IMG/VR virus record: IMGVR_UViG_3300047172_000027
Coordinates: 1 to 59,237 of that record
Length of the DNA stretch: 59,237 nucleotides
Source of the DNA: a virus
Reading direction: 5' to 3' (one strand)
Shown here: positions 32,034 through 39,847 of the stretch, piece by piece
Layout: every line of letters begins with the position of its first letter
How positions within the stretch are numbered: the stretch's first letter is position 1
The notes under the pieces: generated by a model
The model's database searches: none
Told to the model about the DNA's origin: nothing
What the model saw: only the letters and a program-made list of their open reading frames with translations
Translations under genes and position numbers: made by a program

Positions 32034-32409
32034 GTACGCCGAGCACGACGAGCAAGTTGAATTTTTCCGACGCCTTGCGCGCTTTCCGTACCGTGACGGA
32101 ACGCTCACCGACTATTGTTTCGCCGTTCCTAACGGAGGCACAGCTGGAGGGCGCCGCGCAATGCTTGCTGGGGCACGCCGACAAGCAGAGGGTGTTAAAG
32201 CGGGAGTACCTGATGTCGAGTGCGTTCTACCGGCCAAGGGATTCACGGGACTGCATATCGAATTCAAGCGAGCTGATGGCGTGCCGAGTGACGTATCAGC
32301 CAAGCAACGAGAATGGTTGGAGCGACTGCGAAAATGCGGACGCAAGGCCGAGGTCGCATTTGGCGCTGAGCAGGCGTGGCAGATAATCACCAGCTATCTG
32401 GGGATATGA
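32026..32409 (+). CDS. VRR-NUC domain nuclease
   Basis: 127 residues. EHDEQVEFFRRLA, then VPNGGTAGGRR, VKAGVPDVEC and GLHIEFKRADG with SAKQREWLERLRKCG cover the complete VRR-NUC core (PD-...-E-x-K). Such single-domain enzymes from phages cut branched DNA, so it may resolve replication or packaging intermediates. Confidence 0.8.
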   Translation: MPKYAEHDEQVEFFRRLARFPYRDGTLTDYCFAVPNGGTAGGRRAMLAGARRQAEGVKAGVPDVECVLPAKGFTGLHIEFKRADGVPSDVSAKQREWLERLRKCGRKAEVAFGAEQAWQIITSYLGI

Positions 32410-32642
32410 TGCACTCACGGCACCCGGCGCTTGACTGCTACATTGAGGCGATGAGGGTGGTGAACGCGCTGAAGCAGTTTCGCAAGGAGCAGCGAATACC
32501 GCGCAAGATTTGGGACCGAATATTTAGCCGCCAGGTGCAGCACTTGCTATTGGCGCATTTTTATACGAAGGTAGATGGAGATTACGTTTTTTTGACACAT
32601 GAAGTTCTAGAGATTCTAGAATTAACACTTGCCGGAGGTTAA
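32406..32642 (+). CDS. Small helical hypothetical protein
   Basis: 78 residues. Two adjacent Met codons at 32406 and 32409 are both possible starts; the first overlaps the nuclease stop. Basic helices (ALKQFRKEQRIPRKIWDRIF) then an acidic end. Possibly DNA-associated; no family recognised. Confidence 0.5.
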   Translation: MMHSRHPALDCYIEAMRVVNALKQFRKEQRIPRKIWDRIFSRQVQHLLLAHFYTKVDGDYVFLTHEVLEILELTLAGG

Positions 32643-32643
32643 T

Positions 32644-32901
32644 ATGGCAAAAGCAACAGTTATTGAGATTCCCTATGCGCCGGTAAAACCGATCAAACAG
32701 GTTACGCTGATTCTAACCGATGCCGAGGCGCAGACGCTGGCCGACATTCTGGGAATGATCGGTGGTAATCCGGTAACGACGCGCCGCAAGCACGCCGACA
32801 GCATTGACAACGCACTAAGCAGTGTTGGCTTCGATAGTCAACCCCCGTCCGATGTGTGCGATGAGCTTCGCCGCATCTATTTCACCGAGGCGCAAGAATG
32901 A
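32644..32901 (+). CDS. Hypothetical protein
   Basis: 85 residues; GGAGG six bases before the ATG at 32644. Strand then helices (ILTDAEAQTLADILGMIGG, VCDELRRIYFTEAQE). Small proteins of this helical type are common in phage early operons. Function unknown. Confidence 0.6.
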   Translation: MAKATVIEIPYAPVKPIKQVTLILTDAEAQTLADILGMIGGNPVTTRRKHADSIDNALSSVGFDSQPPSDVCDELRRIYFTEAQE

Positions 32902-33542
32902 TCGAGTTCCGCGAGTGGCCGAAGATCCCCCGCTATCGTCGCGAGATCGCGGTGACCGAGAAGCTTGACGGCACCAACGCCGCCGTCGTGTGGGTGTCAG
33001 CTGAGAAGAACGAGGATGTTCCCGGCGTCGAGCCTGTGGTCATTGCGACGCGCAACCTGGTCGACCAGCACGGCAACGACAATGGGCCTCATGTGCTGTT
33101 GGCTCAGTCGCGTCAGAGATTCATCACGCCCGCCAGCATCAAACCGAAGAACGACAACTACGGTTTCGCGCAGTGGGTAAGCGATCACGCTGACGAGTTG
33201 ACGAAGCTTGGGCCTGGGTACCATTACGGTGAGTGGTGGGGCTATGGCATTCAACGCGGCTACGGTGTGCCCGAGAAGCGCTTCAGTTTGTTCAACGTAA
33301 AACGTTGGAGTGAAGGCAACCTTCCGCCAGGATGCTGCCGAGTTGTGCCGCTGCTAGGGTATTTCACCCCCGACAAGATAGAGGGTGTGGTCGAAAGCTT
33401 GAGAGCGAACGGCAGCGTCGCCGCGCCGGGGTATCAACGCCCCGAGGGTGTGGTGCTTTGGCACTCGCAGAGCAAGAGATACTACAAGATCCTGCTCGAC
33501 GGGGACGACGTGCCGAAAGGCTTACAGAAGGGTGCGGCATGA
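32898..33542 (+). CDS. RNA ligase family protein (Rnl2-like)
   Basis: 214 residues. VTEKLDGTNAAV gives the nucleotidyl Lys22 of motif I (KxDG); YHYGEWWGYG is motif IIIa; RPEGVVLW motif IV; RYYKIL motif V. The catalytic core is complete and no C-terminal domain follows. These enzymes seal nicked RNA and can undo host tRNA cleavage, which fits a phage that also carries a tRNA. ATGA overlaps on both sides. Confidence 0.8.
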   Translation: MIEFREWPKIPRYRREIAVTEKLDGTNAAVVWVSAEKNEDVPGVEPVVIATRNLVDQHGNDNGPHVLLAQSRQRFITPASIKPKNDNYGFAQWVSDHADELTKLGPGYHYGEWWGYGIQRGYGVPEKRFSLFNVKRWSEGNLPPGCCRVVPLLGYFTPDKIEGVVESLRANGSVAAPGYQRPEGVVLWHSQSKRYYKILLDGDDVPKGLQKGAA

Positions 33543-34345
33543 CAACGATTATTGCGACTAAGAATGACTTTGCTGATTCTGCTGGACACTGGTATTGCGC
33601 CAAGACAGGCGAGCCTCGATACACCGTCGTTGGCGCTAACGGCAAAGTCAGGAACACCACCCTGGCCGACGCCCGCAAACTGAATTTTTTTCCCAGCGTG
33701 ACAACCATCGCCAAGGTTGAGGCCAAGCCAGCCTTGACGAATTGGTTGGTACAACAAGGCATGATGGCGTGCCTGACGCTGCCGCGCCTCGCGGGCGAGG
33801 ACGACACGCAGTTCATCAAGCGTGCGCTCGAAGACTCCAAGCAGCAGGTGTACAAGGCCGCAGAGCGCGGCACCTACCTGCACGGGCTGATGGAGAAGTC
33901 CATGGAGATCGGACTGCTGACGTGCGACGCCAGCGCTGAGGGTGCCGAGTACGTGCTGCCGCTGCTGCAGTGGATCTGGGACAACTTCCCGGGCTACCGG
34001 TGGCACACCGAGAAAAGTTTCGCGCATCCTGAGCTAAAGTTTGGCGGCAAGGTCGACTTGCATGGTACGCATGAGACGCTTCCTCCGGTGGTGCTGGACT
34101 ACAAGTTCAAAGATTTCAAGGATGCCGACAAGAAACTGGCCTACCCTGAGCATTGCAGCCAGCTGTGCGCCTATGCTGTGGGGTTGGATTTTCCGGTCGT
34201 TCCGTCGCGGCTCATTAACATCTTCGCGTCCTCGACTAAGCCTGGGATGTTCACCATCAAGGAATGGGACCGCGAAGATAAAGAGTACGCATGGCGCGCA
34301 TTCCGTGCGATGCTGGATCTGTGGCAGGCCAGGAGCAAATTTTGA
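33539..34345 (+). CDS. RecB/Cas4-like PD-(D/E)XK exonuclease
   Basis: 268 residues from the ATG at 33539. AAERGTYLHGLMEK carries the His of RecB-family motif I; FGGKVDLHG (Asp173) and VVLDYKFKD (Asp187, Lys189) complete the PD-DxK site, followed by LAYPEHCSQLCAYAVG as the Q-Y motif. Likely a 5'-3' exonuclease for recombination or end processing, next to an RNA ligase and SSB partner genes. Confidence 0.8.
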   Translation: MTTIIATKNDFADSAGHWYCAKTGEPRYTVVGANGKVRNTTLADARKLNFFPSVTTIAKVEAKPALTNWLVQQGMMACLTLPRLAGEDDTQFIKRALEDSKQQVYKAAERGTYLHGLMEKSMEIGLLTCDASAEGAEYVLPLLQWIWDNFPGYRWHTEKSFAHPELKFGGKVDLHGTHETLPPVVLDYKFKDFKDADKKLAYPEHCSQLCAYAVGLDFPVVPSRLINIFASSTKPGMFTIKEWDREDKEYAWRAFRAMLDLWQARSKF

Positions 34346-34590
34346 CCGACGTCATCTATATCGAGAGAAACGGCGGCTGGATGTTCAAGGGAATGACCGA
34401 CAAAGGAAAGCACGAGATGTGCGTCATGCTTGGAGTTCCCGCCGGATTGCAGGCCGAGGTGTTTCTTGAGGCAAAAAACCTGGGCGCAACCGTCGAGCGG
34501 ATGACCGGTATGGGTTTGAAGGTTGAGGTTCACGGCGCGAAGCCAAAAGAGAGGCCAAGGATTGATTTGTCAAAATACATGGAGATCTGA
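34342..34590 (+). CDS. Hypothetical protein coupled to the exonuclease
   Basis: 82 residues from a TTG in a TTGA overlap. Beta-alpha-beta composition (VIYIERNGGWMFKGM, HEMCVMLGVPAGLQAEVFLE, LKVEVHGAKPKERPR). May act with the exonuclease; not recognised. Confidence 0.5.
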   Translation: MTDVIYIERNGGWMFKGMTDKGKHEMCVMLGVPAGLQAEVFLEAKNLGATVERMTGMGLKVEVHGAKPKERPRIDLSKYMEI

Positions 34591-34773
34591 ATGCTACAAT
34601 ACGATATGAACGGAGCAATCGACATCCTCAAAGAACAACCCTCGCAAGGTCAGCGGGTGCTCGTGGAGATGCTTGACGGAAAAGTTAGGATCGCTACCTA
34701 CGACAAGTATGATTACCAATTGTGGCCGGTGAAAGAGTGGAAGCCAATTCCTAGTGAGCAACGACAACCATAA
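34591..34773 (+). CDS. Small hypothetical protein
   Basis: 60 residues beginning on the base after the previous stop. Contains RVLVEMLDGKVRIATYDKYD and WKPIP, resembling small phage SH3-like proteins. Overlaps the next GTG start by 20 bases. Confidence 0.5.
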   Translation: MLQYDMNGAIDILKEQPSQGQRVLVEMLDGKVRIATYDKYDYQLWPVKEWKPIPSEQRQP

Positions 34774-35086
34774 GATTTTCCGAGAGTGCGGAACCGGCTG
34801 GGAGAGACTAATAGCGCCGCTCATCAAGAGATGCACGGAGCTTGGCGGCACGGTCGAGCAGGTGAAGGAAAAGTTTGGTCGCCTGAGGTTCTACTACTAC
34901 CCTGGTGAACCGGGCACAGACGCGCAATGGGAGGCGTTCGAGGATGCCGTCAACCAGGCATGCACCGACAGCGGTCACACCTGTGAGATGTGCGGCAAAC
35001 GAGGGCTGCTGATGATAAAAGGGCGCTGGTACAAGACACTTTGCGCTGAGCATTCAAAAGATCTGGGCTACAAGGACAAAGCATAA
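34754..35086 (+). CDS. Conserved-type phage protein with zinc finger
   Basis: 110 residues from a GTG. GWERLIAPLIKRCTELGG, VEQVKEKFGRLRFYYYPG and CEMCGKRGLL form a pattern frequent in phages; the single CxxC with a later Cys-x-x-His (LCAEH) could bind zinc. Function unknown. Confidence 0.65.
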   Translation: MSNDNHKIFRECGTGWERLIAPLIKRCTELGGTVEQVKEKFGRLRFYYYPGEPGTDAQWEAFEDAVNQACTDSGHTCEMCGKRGLLMIKGRWYKTLCAEHSKDLGYKDKA

Positions 35087-35496
35087 TGATTACGATTGAG
35101 CAACATATTCAGACGCTGTATGACGGGAAATTTGCGGGCGACGCCCGGCACCCACTGAAAACCGGTGAAAAGGGTTTTCTGCTCGAATTGACTCCAGTCT
35201 CAAACAATCCGAATTTTGCGCCGCGCCGTCGACTGGAGCTGCGCCCTCATCCGGTGCGCAAAGCCGGTACGCTGGAAGAGCTTTTGTTCGGCACCGTATT
35301 CGGTGATAGAACCGACGTAGAGGCTCTAGGCGTGGCGATTGTGACGGACGCCGCCGCCAATGGCCGGGGAAAAATAAAGACGCTCTGGGGCGACGAGGCG
35401 CGGCAGGCGCTCGAAGAATTGGGCTACCCCGAGCTGACCATGGACCTGGAAGGCTCCGACGAGGAATACATCAAGCCGGTATACGAAGGTGCCTGA
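35086..35496 (+). CDS. Hypothetical protein
   Basis: 136 residues, starting in a TAATG overlap. Mixed alpha/beta (LLELTPVSNNPNFAPRRRL, VEALGVAIVTDAAANGRGK). No family recognised. Confidence 0.5.
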   Translation: MITIEQHIQTLYDGKFAGDARHPLKTGEKGFLLELTPVSNNPNFAPRRRLELRPHPVRKAGTLEELLFGTVFGDRTDVEALGVAIVTDAAANGRGKIKTLWGDEARQALEELGYPELTMDLEGSDEEYIKPVYEGA

Positions 35497-35611
35497 GTGG
35501 CCCCAGGACTCCTGGGAGTGGTGGTGCGTTTCACGATTGGCTTGCATTGCAACCCTGGTCGCGTTAGGGTACGTAGTGTGGTACATCGTGGACGCATTCA
35601 ACGAGGATTAG
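35489..35611 (+). CDS. 40-residue membrane peptide
   Basis: GTG start, 8-base overlap with the gene before. Trp-rich amphipathic head (MPEWPQDSWEWWCV) then a hydrophobic helix (LACIATLVALGYVVWYIV). Likely membrane-bound; unknown role. Confidence 0.55.
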   Translation: MPEWPQDSWEWWCVSRLACIATLVALGYVVWYIVDAFNED

Positions 35612-35614
35612 ATC

Positions 35615-35791
35615 ATGAAAAATGAGGTGATATACAGCACATGGAAGATTAGCCGGTTACCGGGTAACATCAAGATGCAAACCCGGCAGCGGTTTATTCC
35701 GTTGCGCGATCCGTTGCTGATCGAGGAAATTGTGCTCGAATCCATGCCGCTGGAGCTGGAGCAGCCCGAGCGACTGATGCGGCGGCGCTGA
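35615..35791 (+). CDS. 58-residue hypothetical protein
   Basis: ATG four bases after the preceding stop, ending in TGATG coupled to the next frame. Basic and acidic patches (NIKMQTRQRFIPLRD, LEQPERLMRRR). Not recognised. Confidence 0.5.
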   Translation: MKNEVIYSTWKISRLPGNIKMQTRQRFIPLRDPLLIEEIVLESMPLELEQPERLMRRR

Positions 35792-35874
35792 TGCTGCGCG
35801 TGATCGCTGTCTGTCTTTGGTTTACGGGCAATCCCCAGGCCGCGCTGTGGTGCTTTTTGTTGCAATGGGTCTGA
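35791..35874 (+). CDS. 27-residue hydrophobic peptide
   Basis: Starts in the TGATG overlap. MLRVIAVCLWFTGNPQAALW... is hydrophobic with two Cys and three Trp. Called only for its coupling; it could be translated by reinitiation. Confidence 0.35.
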   Translation: MLRVIAVCLWFTGNPQAALWCFLLQWV

Positions 35875-35888
35875 TGGGGATAAAAGAA

Positions 35889-35919
35889 AACCCGGGTCCA
35901 TGGGGAAATGGCCCGGGTT
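35889..35919. terminator. Strong GC-rich hairpin at the end of the replication operon
   Basis: AACCCGGG-T-CCAT, loop GGGGAA, ATGG-CCCGGGTT: 12 base pairs with one bulge. Downstream on the plus strand only ATTCGT follows, but on the minus strand the hairpin is followed by TTTTCTTTTA. It probably ends or stabilises the operon transcript, and could stop antisense reads more efficiently. It separates the replication genes from the GH5 gene. Confidence 0.6.
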
Positions 35920-35993
35920 ATTCGTACCGCTCGACTGGCGGCGTCTCAGGTGGGATGCTGCAGCGAGTACCATTGTATCACAAGGGGAATTTG

Positions 35994-37646
35994 ATGACGA
36001 TTACAATTGGCGCCGCCGACCTGGCCGCATTGAACGCCGGGCAGCCCGTTACGCTGCAGGGCGCCACGGTTCCGAAGCCAAACCCGCTTACTATATCGGG
36101 ATTTTCACCAAATACGGGCGGCATCGGCACGCAGTTCGTCATTAACGGCACCGGATTTACGGGTGCCACGGGCGTCAAGATCGGCGGATTGACTTTCCCG
36201 CCTACCAAGATCGTCTCGGATTCGCAACTAGTAGCCACCGTCCCCGCGGGCGCGGTAACCGGCAACATCGCGGTTTTGAACGCGACCACCACGGCATTCG
36301 ATAACAGCCTGTTTGCGGTGACCGCAGTGGCTGCGCCGCCGCCGGTCACGACGCCTCCTGTAACAACGCCGCCGGTCATCCCGGGCAGCGGATTGACGCC
36401 GAGCACCAGCGTCCCGGCGCGCACGATTACGCCGCTGACGCCGCCCGCTGGCATGAAGTCGATTACTGTCAAGGGCAAGGATTTTGTCGACGGCAACGGC
36501 AACGTCGTGGTGCTGAATGGCGTGAACCTTACGGGCTTAGAGAACACCGCGATCCAGGGCTGGGACGGCTCGAATTATTGGGGTGATTCAGGATTCCCCG
36601 GTCTGCCGCCGGTTGCGCTTTTGAAACTGTGGAACGTCAACTTTGTGCGCGTGCCGTACAACAGCTCAAGCGTGCTTGGAACGGTGTGCGTCGACGGCAC
36701 CGGCAAGAAAATCATACCCGCCGACCCTGCAGGCATTTACTTCAGCATCATGGACCAGATGATGATGACGTACACCGCCGCCGGTCTGTACATCGAGTTG
36801 GAGGAGCACTGGAACGCGCCGTTTCTGAAGACCATTCCTGGCTACCCCAATGGGGCGTTTCTTGCTCCCGAGGGGCAGGGGCAGTTTTCCGACGCGCAAA
36901 CAAGTGCGCCCGCGGCGGCTCAGCTCGCGCAGCGATACAAGAATTTCAAGAACCTTTTGATGGGCTGCTTCAACGAGCCTGACCTGGACGGCTTTGGTCC
37001 GACGGTTCCGGCGGACGTAGGAGTTTGCCAGCGGGACGGCGGCACCTGCGCGCGGTTCATCAATAACACCGACGCCGGGGCGGATTACACCATCACCGAG
37101 ACCTGGGAGGTGTGCGGGTTCCAGACAAAAATCAACGCGATACGGAACGCCGGGTTCACTGGGCCGATATCGGTATCAGACCGCAACTGGGCGCAAGACT
37201 TGTCCGCGTGGCTTAAGTACAAGCCCACCGACCCATTGAACAACATATTCGCCGACTGGCATTTTTACCCGGACAACGGGCAGCCGTTCAACTCCGCGGC
37301 GTACGCTCTCGGTAACTTTGGCGCGCCAGGGTCACAGAGCGCGACATCCGGCGTCACCGGTACGTGTTACGAGTGGGCGCAAAACATCCTGGCCGCTGGG
37401 TACCCTGTGTTCATCACCGAATACGGTGGTCAGAACAGCGCGGGCAGCCCGCCGGATAACTTCGTGGCCGGGGCGCTGGCGTTTGCCAAGGCAAACGGCA
37501 TCAGCACCGCCGCCTGGGCGTTCTGCGTCACCGGCTCGGCGAACAACAACCTGCTGAAGAACACCAACGGCGACCCGTGCGACGGCTTCCCGCTTCAGGT
37601 AAAGGCCTACCTGACCAGTTTGCCGCCCGTAGCATATAGCAGTTGA
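35994..37646 (+). CDS. IPT/TIG domain fused to GH5-family glycoside hydrolase
   Basis: 550 residues, AAGGGGAATTTG before the ATG. Residues about 30-110 form an IPT/TIG beta sandwich (LTISGFSPNTGGIGTQFVI), followed by a PPVTTPPVTTPPV linker and a catalytic domain (about 155-545). GVNLTGLEN, GLYIELEEHW, the acid/base in CFNEPD (Glu328) and the nucleophile in FITEYGG (Glu476) are the GH5 cellulase signature. No signal peptide, and the gene is far from the tail block. Likely cleaves a beta-1,4-type polysaccharide, possibly host capsule or biofilm. Confidence 0.85.
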   Translation: MTITIGAADLAALNAGQPVTLQGATVPKPNPLTISGFSPNTGGIGTQFVINGTGFTGATGVKIGGLTFPPTKIVSDSQLVATVPAGAVTGNIAVLNATTTAFDNSLFAVTAVAAPPPVTTPPVTTPPVIPGSGLTPSTSVPARTITPLTPPAGMKSITVKGKDFVDGNGNVVVLNGVNLTGLENTAIQGWDGSNYWGDSGFPGLPPVALLKLWNVNFVRVPYNSSSVLGTVCVDGTGKKIIPADPAGIYFSIMDQMMMTYTAAGLYIELEEHWNAPFLKTIPGYPNGAFLAPEGQGQFSDAQTSAPAAAQLAQRYKNFKNLLMGCFNEPDLDGFGPTVPADVGVCQRDGGTCARFINNTDAGADYTITETWEVCGFQTKINAIRNAGFTGPISVSDRNWAQDLSAWLKYKPTDPLNNIFADWHFYPDNGQPFNSAAYALGNFGAPGSQSATSGVTGTCYEWAQNILAAGYPVFITEYGGQNSAGSPPDNFVAGALAFAKANGISTAAWAFCVTGSANNNLLKNTNGDPCDGFPLQVKAYLTSLPPVAYSS

Positions 37647-37699
37647 CCCTGCTACTTGGGCGTGCCATGATCCGTCCCAGGTAACCACTGGAGACGGAC

Positions 37700-38083
37700 A
37701 TGACAAATCAGGATCAGGTTAATTTTTTCAAAGAAATTTTTAATCATGCGTACGCTGCCGGTGTATCAGCCGCTGACGCCGCCCAAGTCGATACCATGCG
37801 CGTTATCGAGACAGACGTTCTGGGAAGGACTCTCCCGGGTGCGGTGCCGTCCGCCCCTTTCGAGCCGTGCGGATTTGCCTGGGTGAACATCAAAGGCACC
37901 ACCGCCTTCGCTCGCTGGGTCAAAAAGGAAGGCTACTTCCGCAAGGCGTACGGCCCCGGGCTGCAGTACTGGGTGAGCTACGGTGAGCAGTCGATGGGCC
38001 GGAAAGAGGCGTTTGCTGAGGCGTTTGCCAAGATTCTGCGCGATAACGGGATCGAGGCCAGCACGGGCAGCAGGATGGATTGA
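37700..38083 (+). CDS. Hypothetical phage protein
   Basis: 127 residues with CTGGAGACGGAC before the ATG. FEPCGFAWVNIKG, FARWVKKEGYFRKAYGPGLQYW and a terminal GSRMD follow a pattern often seen in phage accessory regions. No known function. A weak hairpin (TAGCAG/CTGCTA at 37637-37654) stands between it and the GH5 gene. Confidence 0.6.
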   Translation: MTNQDQVNFFKEIFNHAYAAGVSAADAAQVDTMRVIETDVLGRTLPGAVPSAPFEPCGFAWVNIKGTTAFARWVKKEGYFRKAYGPGLQYWVSYGEQSMGRKEAFAEAFAKILRDNGIEASTGSRMD

Positions 38084-38091
38084 AAAAAAGC

Positions 38092-38126
38092 TTGCAAGGA
38101 TCATGGGGGTGTGCAATGATACACCC
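38092..38126 (+). promoter_or_regulatory. Candidate promoter with overlapping inverted repeat
   Basis: TTGCAA, 17 bases, AATGAT, with GGGTGT (38107-38112) and ACACCC (38121-38126) flanking the -10 box. The inverted repeat could be an operator for a regulator or a leader stem. Matches to consensus are modest. Confidence 0.3.
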
Positions 38127-38152
38127 ACTGATCAAACCAACTGGAGAATGAG

Positions 38153-38395
38153 ATGAGCGACCAGAACCGAATCGAAGAACTACAGCAAGCCCTTGAAGCC
38201 GAACTTGCCGCCAAAGTTGTGCAGGTGAGCGTCAAGAACGTCTACGGCAACCTGATGGTGTACCCCGCCAACCAGGTCGCGCATGACTTGGCCGACCTGC
38301 TGGGGGTCAAAACCTTCACCAACAAGGCTCGCGACCAGCTGAAGAAACTGGGCTACGAGTTTGTGAGAGTAAACAACGACGGGGTGAAATTATGA
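38153..38395 (+). CDS. Small hypothetical protein
   Basis: 80 residues. An acidic N-terminal helix (NRIEELQQALEAELAAK), a strand with VYGNLMVYP, and a C-terminal LTFTNKARDQLKKLGYEFV-like DNA-binding-looking helix. CTGGAGAATGAG precedes the ATG. No family recognised. Confidence 0.55.
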   Translation: MSDQNRIEELQQALEAELAAKVVQVSVKNVYGNLMVYPANQVAHDLADLLGVKTFTNKARDQLKKLGYEFVRVNNDGVKL

Positions 38396-38514
38396 AAAAA
38401 TACATTTTTTTGCCAACGGTCGCGCCTATAGCCGCGCCGTTTGGATGCCGGGTGTTGAGCGTACTTGCGAGCGCAAACGATAATACATCAAAGGAAAATG
38501 AGACAAACACATGA
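38392..38514 (+). CDS. 40-residue coupled small protein
   Basis: Joined to both neighbours by ATGA overlaps. MKKYIFLPTVAPIAAPFGC resembles a short signal or lipoprotein-like N-terminus; the tail is polar (NDNTSKENETNT). Not recognised. Confidence 0.55.
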   Translation: MKKYIFLPTVAPIAAPFGCRVLSVLASANDNTSKENETNT

Positions 38515-39305
38515 AATACGAATTTACTGGTGAGACGAAAGATTTTAACGGCATCACGCTGAAACGTATTCGCGCGGTAACCGCCTTTGGCGCTATCGCG
38601 GTGGGTACCGTTGGCGGATGGATTCAAAGCGAAAATAACCTGGAGCAGGTCTGCGGCAATGCGTGGGTCTACGGCGATGCGTGGGTCTACGGCGATGCGC
38701 GGGTCTACGGCGATGCGCAGGTCTGCGGCGATGCGCAGGTCTACGGCGATGCGCAGGTCTGCGGCGATGCGCAGGTCTACGGCAATGCGTGCGTCTACGG
38801 CAATGCGCGGGTCTACGGCGATGCGCAGGTCTGCGGCGATGCGCAGGTCTACGGCAATGCGCAGGTCTACGGCAATGCGCAGGTCTGCGGCGATGCGCAG
38901 GTCTACGGCGATGCGCAGGTCTACGGCGATGCGGGGGTCTACGGCGATGCGCAGGTCTGCGGCGATGCGCAGGTCTACGGCGATGCGCAGGTCTGCGGCG
39001 ATGCGCAGGTCTACGGCAATGCGTGCGTCTACGGCAATGCGCGGGTCTACGGCAATGCGGATTTGCTGCTTATTGGACCTATTGGATCGCGCCGCGCGTA
39101 CCTTACGGTGCACGCCGATTCAAAGCTGTCGGTACGCTACTCGACCGGATGCTTTAGCGGCACTAGAGCGCAGCTTGTGGCAGCGGTTAAGAAAACCCAC
39201 AAGCCGTCGACGCTGTACGCCAAACAATATGCGGCGGCGCTGGCAGCGGCCAAGATTTGCGTCAATGGATTGAAAATCCCTAAGCAAGTGAAGGATGAAA
39301 AATGA
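38511..39305 (+). CDS. Hexapeptide-repeat protein, left-handed beta-helix likely
   Basis: 264 residues. An N-terminal beta domain (about 1-45), then 23 perfect six-residue units of type [QRWCG]-V-[YC]-G-[DN]-A (residues 46-183), then a C-terminal domain (185-264) with YLTVHADSKLSVRYSTGCF. Units with one hydrophobic residue every six positions make left-handed beta-helices; similar repeat proteins occur in phages and bacteria without known function. Some units carry Cys in place of Tyr. GGAAAATGAGACAAACAC precedes the start. Confidence 0.75.
   Translation: MKYEFTGETKDFNGITLKRIRAVTAFGAIAVGTVGGWIQSENNLEQVCGNAWVYGDAWVYGDARVYGDAQVCGDAQVYGDAQVCGDAQVYGNACVYGNARVYGDAQVCGDAQVYGNAQVYGNAQVCGDAQVYGDAQVYGDAGVYGDAQVCGDAQVYGDAQVCGDAQVYGNACVYGNARVYGNADLLLIGPIGSRRAYLTVHADSKLSVRYSTGCFSGTRAQLVAAVKKTHKPSTLYAKQYAAALAAAKICVNGLKIPKQVKDEK
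38646..39059 (+). repeat. 18-bp tandem repeat, 23 units
   Basis: 414 bases made of 23 copies of an 18-base unit (type GTCTACGGCGATGCGCAG). Units 5-10 (38718-38825) and 18-23 (38952-39059) are near identical over 108 bases, so the array grew by segmental duplication as well as by unit copying. All frames are open through it, which makes antisense readings here meaningless. Confidence 0.95.
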
Positions 39306-39415
39306 AAAACAAAGACATCATCGATTACATGCGCCCTGCAGAATGGGTAGTCGCCTTGTCGGTTTTCGGTATTATTATAATGTGGGTTGTCATAGGGAGC
39401 GTGGTGTTGCGATGA
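39302..39415 (+). CDS. 37-residue membrane peptide
   Basis: ATGA coupling on the downstream side and a 4-base overlap upstream. A polar head (MKNKDIIDYMRPAEW) and a hydrophobic helix (VVALSVFGIIIMWVVIGSVV). Single-pass membrane peptide; function unknown. Confidence 0.6.
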   Translation: MKNKDIIDYMRPAEWVVALSVFGIIIMWVVIGSVVLR

Positions 39416-39636
39416 GGTACGCCTACAAGGCCGGACCAGACGTAATTGCCAAGGTGCAGGCCTGGGACGCGGAGCGCCGCAAGCTAGGTAAAGTGGACGA
39501 CGCCGTCACCCGTTGGCGAGCCGAGCGCAGGCGCATCGGTATGCCCAAAAAGGTCGCATCTGAACTTGGCGTGTCATTGACCACGTTATACTCGATACTC
39601 AAAAACGGAAGCACGCTGAAAAAGGACAGAAGGTAA
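39412..39636 (+). CDS. Small HTH protein
   Basis: 74 residues. MPKKVASELGVSLTTLYSIL is a clear helix-turn-helix, preceded by a basic helix (AVTRWRAERRRIG). Likely a DNA-binding regulator or a transposon-type HTH. Close to two promoter candidates (38092 and 39822), which could be its targets; that is inference. Confidence 0.6.
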   Translation: MRYAYKAGPDVIAKVQAWDAERRKLGKVDDAVTRWRAERRRIGMPKKVASELGVSLTTLYSILKNGSTLKKDRR

Positions 39637-39640
39637 TCCA

Positions 39641-39847
39641 ATGGACCCGGTTCCAGAGATCGACCCCAAAAAGCTATTCGAGCAAGCCGACAAGGTTCTT
39701 AACCAGCTGGCTAGGCTTACGGACGCGGTGCTGCAGTCCATGAAATCCTATCACTGCGACCCGGCGGTTAGGATTCAAGCCGGGAACGCGGTGCAGCTGA
39801 TAGTGAGCCTGAGAAAAAGTGTTGACACAGCCAATCAGGGCGCGTAA
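39641..39847 (+). CDS. Small helical hypothetical protein
   Basis: 68 residues, two amphipathic helices (KKLFEQADKVLNQLARLTDAV and IQAGNAVQLIVSLRKSVDTA, given as separate helices). Its 3' end carries the promoter at 39822. Unknown. Confidence 0.55.
   Translation: MDPVPEIDPKKLFEQADKVLNQLARLTDAVLQSMKSYHCDPAVRIQAGNAVQLIVSLRKSVDTANQGA

Noticed and set aside
33332-33538. N-terminal extension of the exonuclease
   Set aside because: It overlaps the RNA ligase gene by 200 bases and is low in family-like sequence; the ATG at 33539 is coupled to the ligase stop.
35817-35993. N-terminal extension of the GH5 protein as a signal peptide
   Set aside because: The extension passes through the strong hairpin and has no cleavage-site pattern, while the ATG at 35994 has its own ribosome binding site.
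38646-39059. Repeat array considered as CRISPR
   Set aside because: Units are contiguous 18-mers without spacers and are in frame with the protein; no cas genes are present.
38316-39113. Long antisense frame (265 codons) through the 18-bp repeat
   Set aside because: The repeat length is a multiple of three and its unit has no stop in any frame, so all frames are open. The plus frame has the ribosome binding site, coupling and flanking domains.
38511-39305. Diversity-generating retroelement target
   Set aside because: No reverse transcriptase, template repeat or accessory gene is present.
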